Assembly (NCBI GenBank): GCA_033557835.1
Contig: JAWQRO010000067.1
Location: 1-63,283 of the forward strand
Reading direction: 5' to 3'
Length of the DNA stretch: 63,283 nucleotides
Source: Helochares maculicollis
Taxonomy: Eukaryota; Arthropoda; Insecta; Coleoptera; Hydrophilidae
Shown: positions 62,279-63,283 of the stretch, in pieces
How the letters are laid out: each line of letters opens with the position of its first letter
Numbering within the stretch: the stretch's first letter is position 1
Notes under the pieces: generated by a model
The model's database searches: none
The model's input: the letters and a program-made list of their open reading frames with translations, nothing else
What the model was told of the DNA's origin: nothing
Position numbers and translations under genes: made by a program

Positions 62279-63283
62279 ATTGCTTGTATTAAAGGCTTAA
62301 GAATTATTACCAAATGATATTCAAGATTAACGGAACATTATATCAATCTGACTATTGTTGCATGAAAGGTCACGCCAATTCTTTTGACAAGATATAGATA
62401 ATTGATATTCTAACTTCCATGTCTGTTAACATAGCACGAATGCTTTATGCCTTTTAATTAATTGATAAAGATTAAATTGAGCAGCTTGAGTAAAATGTGT
62501 AAAAAATAATTATCGTTGTAAAATACTAGTTGCGGCATTTCAATATAAATGAATATTGATTTGAAATTTAAATGGCAGCTAGAATAATGCAAAATAATAA
62601 TATATATTGGCAATTTAACAGTGTTATAAAATCTATATTGATAACGTAATCTAAAATATATTCTGTGTTTCAGCTGCAAGTAGATCTACTTTCTATACAT
62701 TAAAAGGAAACTTCTAATCGGTTTCGCAGTCAGAAAACATTTTATTTAATCTGTAGACTTAGCTTCAGCTCACTTTGTGCAATAAGATTTAGTTTAAAAT
62801 CCTTCTATCGCATATAATCACTATATAAAAAAATAAATTTGGTACTAAGGTGTCTTTTTGCCATATCCGTTACTTTTGATCGAAGCCAAGTATGTTCGGT
62901 GATTAAAGTATATCCATTACTTTTGACCTTCTGCTTTGAAACATAACCTCACTATTTTATTTTATTGTATTTGTTAAACCTGGTTGAACCAATTTCAAAG
63001 TTTTTCTCTTTAAAATGGCTCATATGAAAGAACCTCATGCATATATAACACGAAGAGTAATGTTTTCTTCAGGACATCGTTTGCACAGGTCAGTGTTTAT
63101 TTTACTTTATAAGCGTGTTTAAATTTTTTTTAAATCTCATCGTTACACAAAATACAGTTGTAGGGGAATGGTCGAAAGCTTAATACAAAATTAATGCAAC
63201 AAACTAAACTTGCATTTAAAGTCAATAATTGCTACCGGTATTATTGGCTCATTATATTGCAAAAATACTGAGTATTAAGTAAA
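62279..63283. other. Upstream flank of IR40a-like gene, no gene seen
   Basis: 1 kb up to the window end. It should contain the IR promoter. The 73-codon minus frame at 62458 is AT-rich noise. Confidence 0.5.

Overview
This is an AT-rich window of nuclear DNA from an insect, most likely a beetle. The genes have short GT-AG introns (often 50-80 bp), clip-domain serine proteases, insect-type 7TM odorant receptors (ORs), ionotropic receptors (IRs), Methuselah-like GPCRs and Tc1/mariner debris. 'Insect' is secure; 'beetle' is inference. I rebuilt exons by hand from splice sites, codon phase and family resemblance. Every complete model closes in frame.

Layout. (1) 1-9.2 kb, minus strand: a clip-domain serine protease cut by the window edge (no final exon) and a complete second protease with a degenerate clip region. 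A TIR transposon copy and a mariner remnant lie between them. (2) 10.8-13.2 kb: a small acidic membrane protein gene (plus) facing Sde2 (minus); Sde2 carries mariner debris in intron 1. (3) 15.1-20.7 kb, minus: a testis-specific serine kinase (TSSK) whose single 4.5-kb intron holds an intronless IFT81 gene. (4) 21.1-47.2 kb, minus: the complete 20-exon spliceosomal helicase gene aquarius (1473 aa). Its 17.9-kb intron 5 contains two Methuselah-like GPCR genes on the opposite strand, and its intron 6 has a GC-AG boundary. (5) 47.2-50 kb: an unexplained GC-richer tract and a second, inverted copy of the TIR element. (6) 50.7-62.3 kb, chemosensory: one ordinary OR gene (minus); one OR locus in which two alternative 5' exon sets appear to share four 3' exons (minus), with an intronless divergent IR gene on the plus strand inside its large intron; and a 13-exon IR resembling IR40a (minus).

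The strongest theme is nesting. Four genes sit inside introns of other genes: IFT81 in TSSK, two GPCRs in aquarius, and one IR in the OR locus. The OR locus is the most unusual item. If transcripts confirm it, it makes two receptors with different ligand-binding bodies and a common C-terminus, the arrangement known from Drosophila Or46a and Or69a, with another chemoreceptor gene embedded antisense. The spliceosome-linked pair (Sde2, aquarius) and the cilium/sperm pair (IFT81, TSSK) are neighbours, but the sequence shows no functional linkage.
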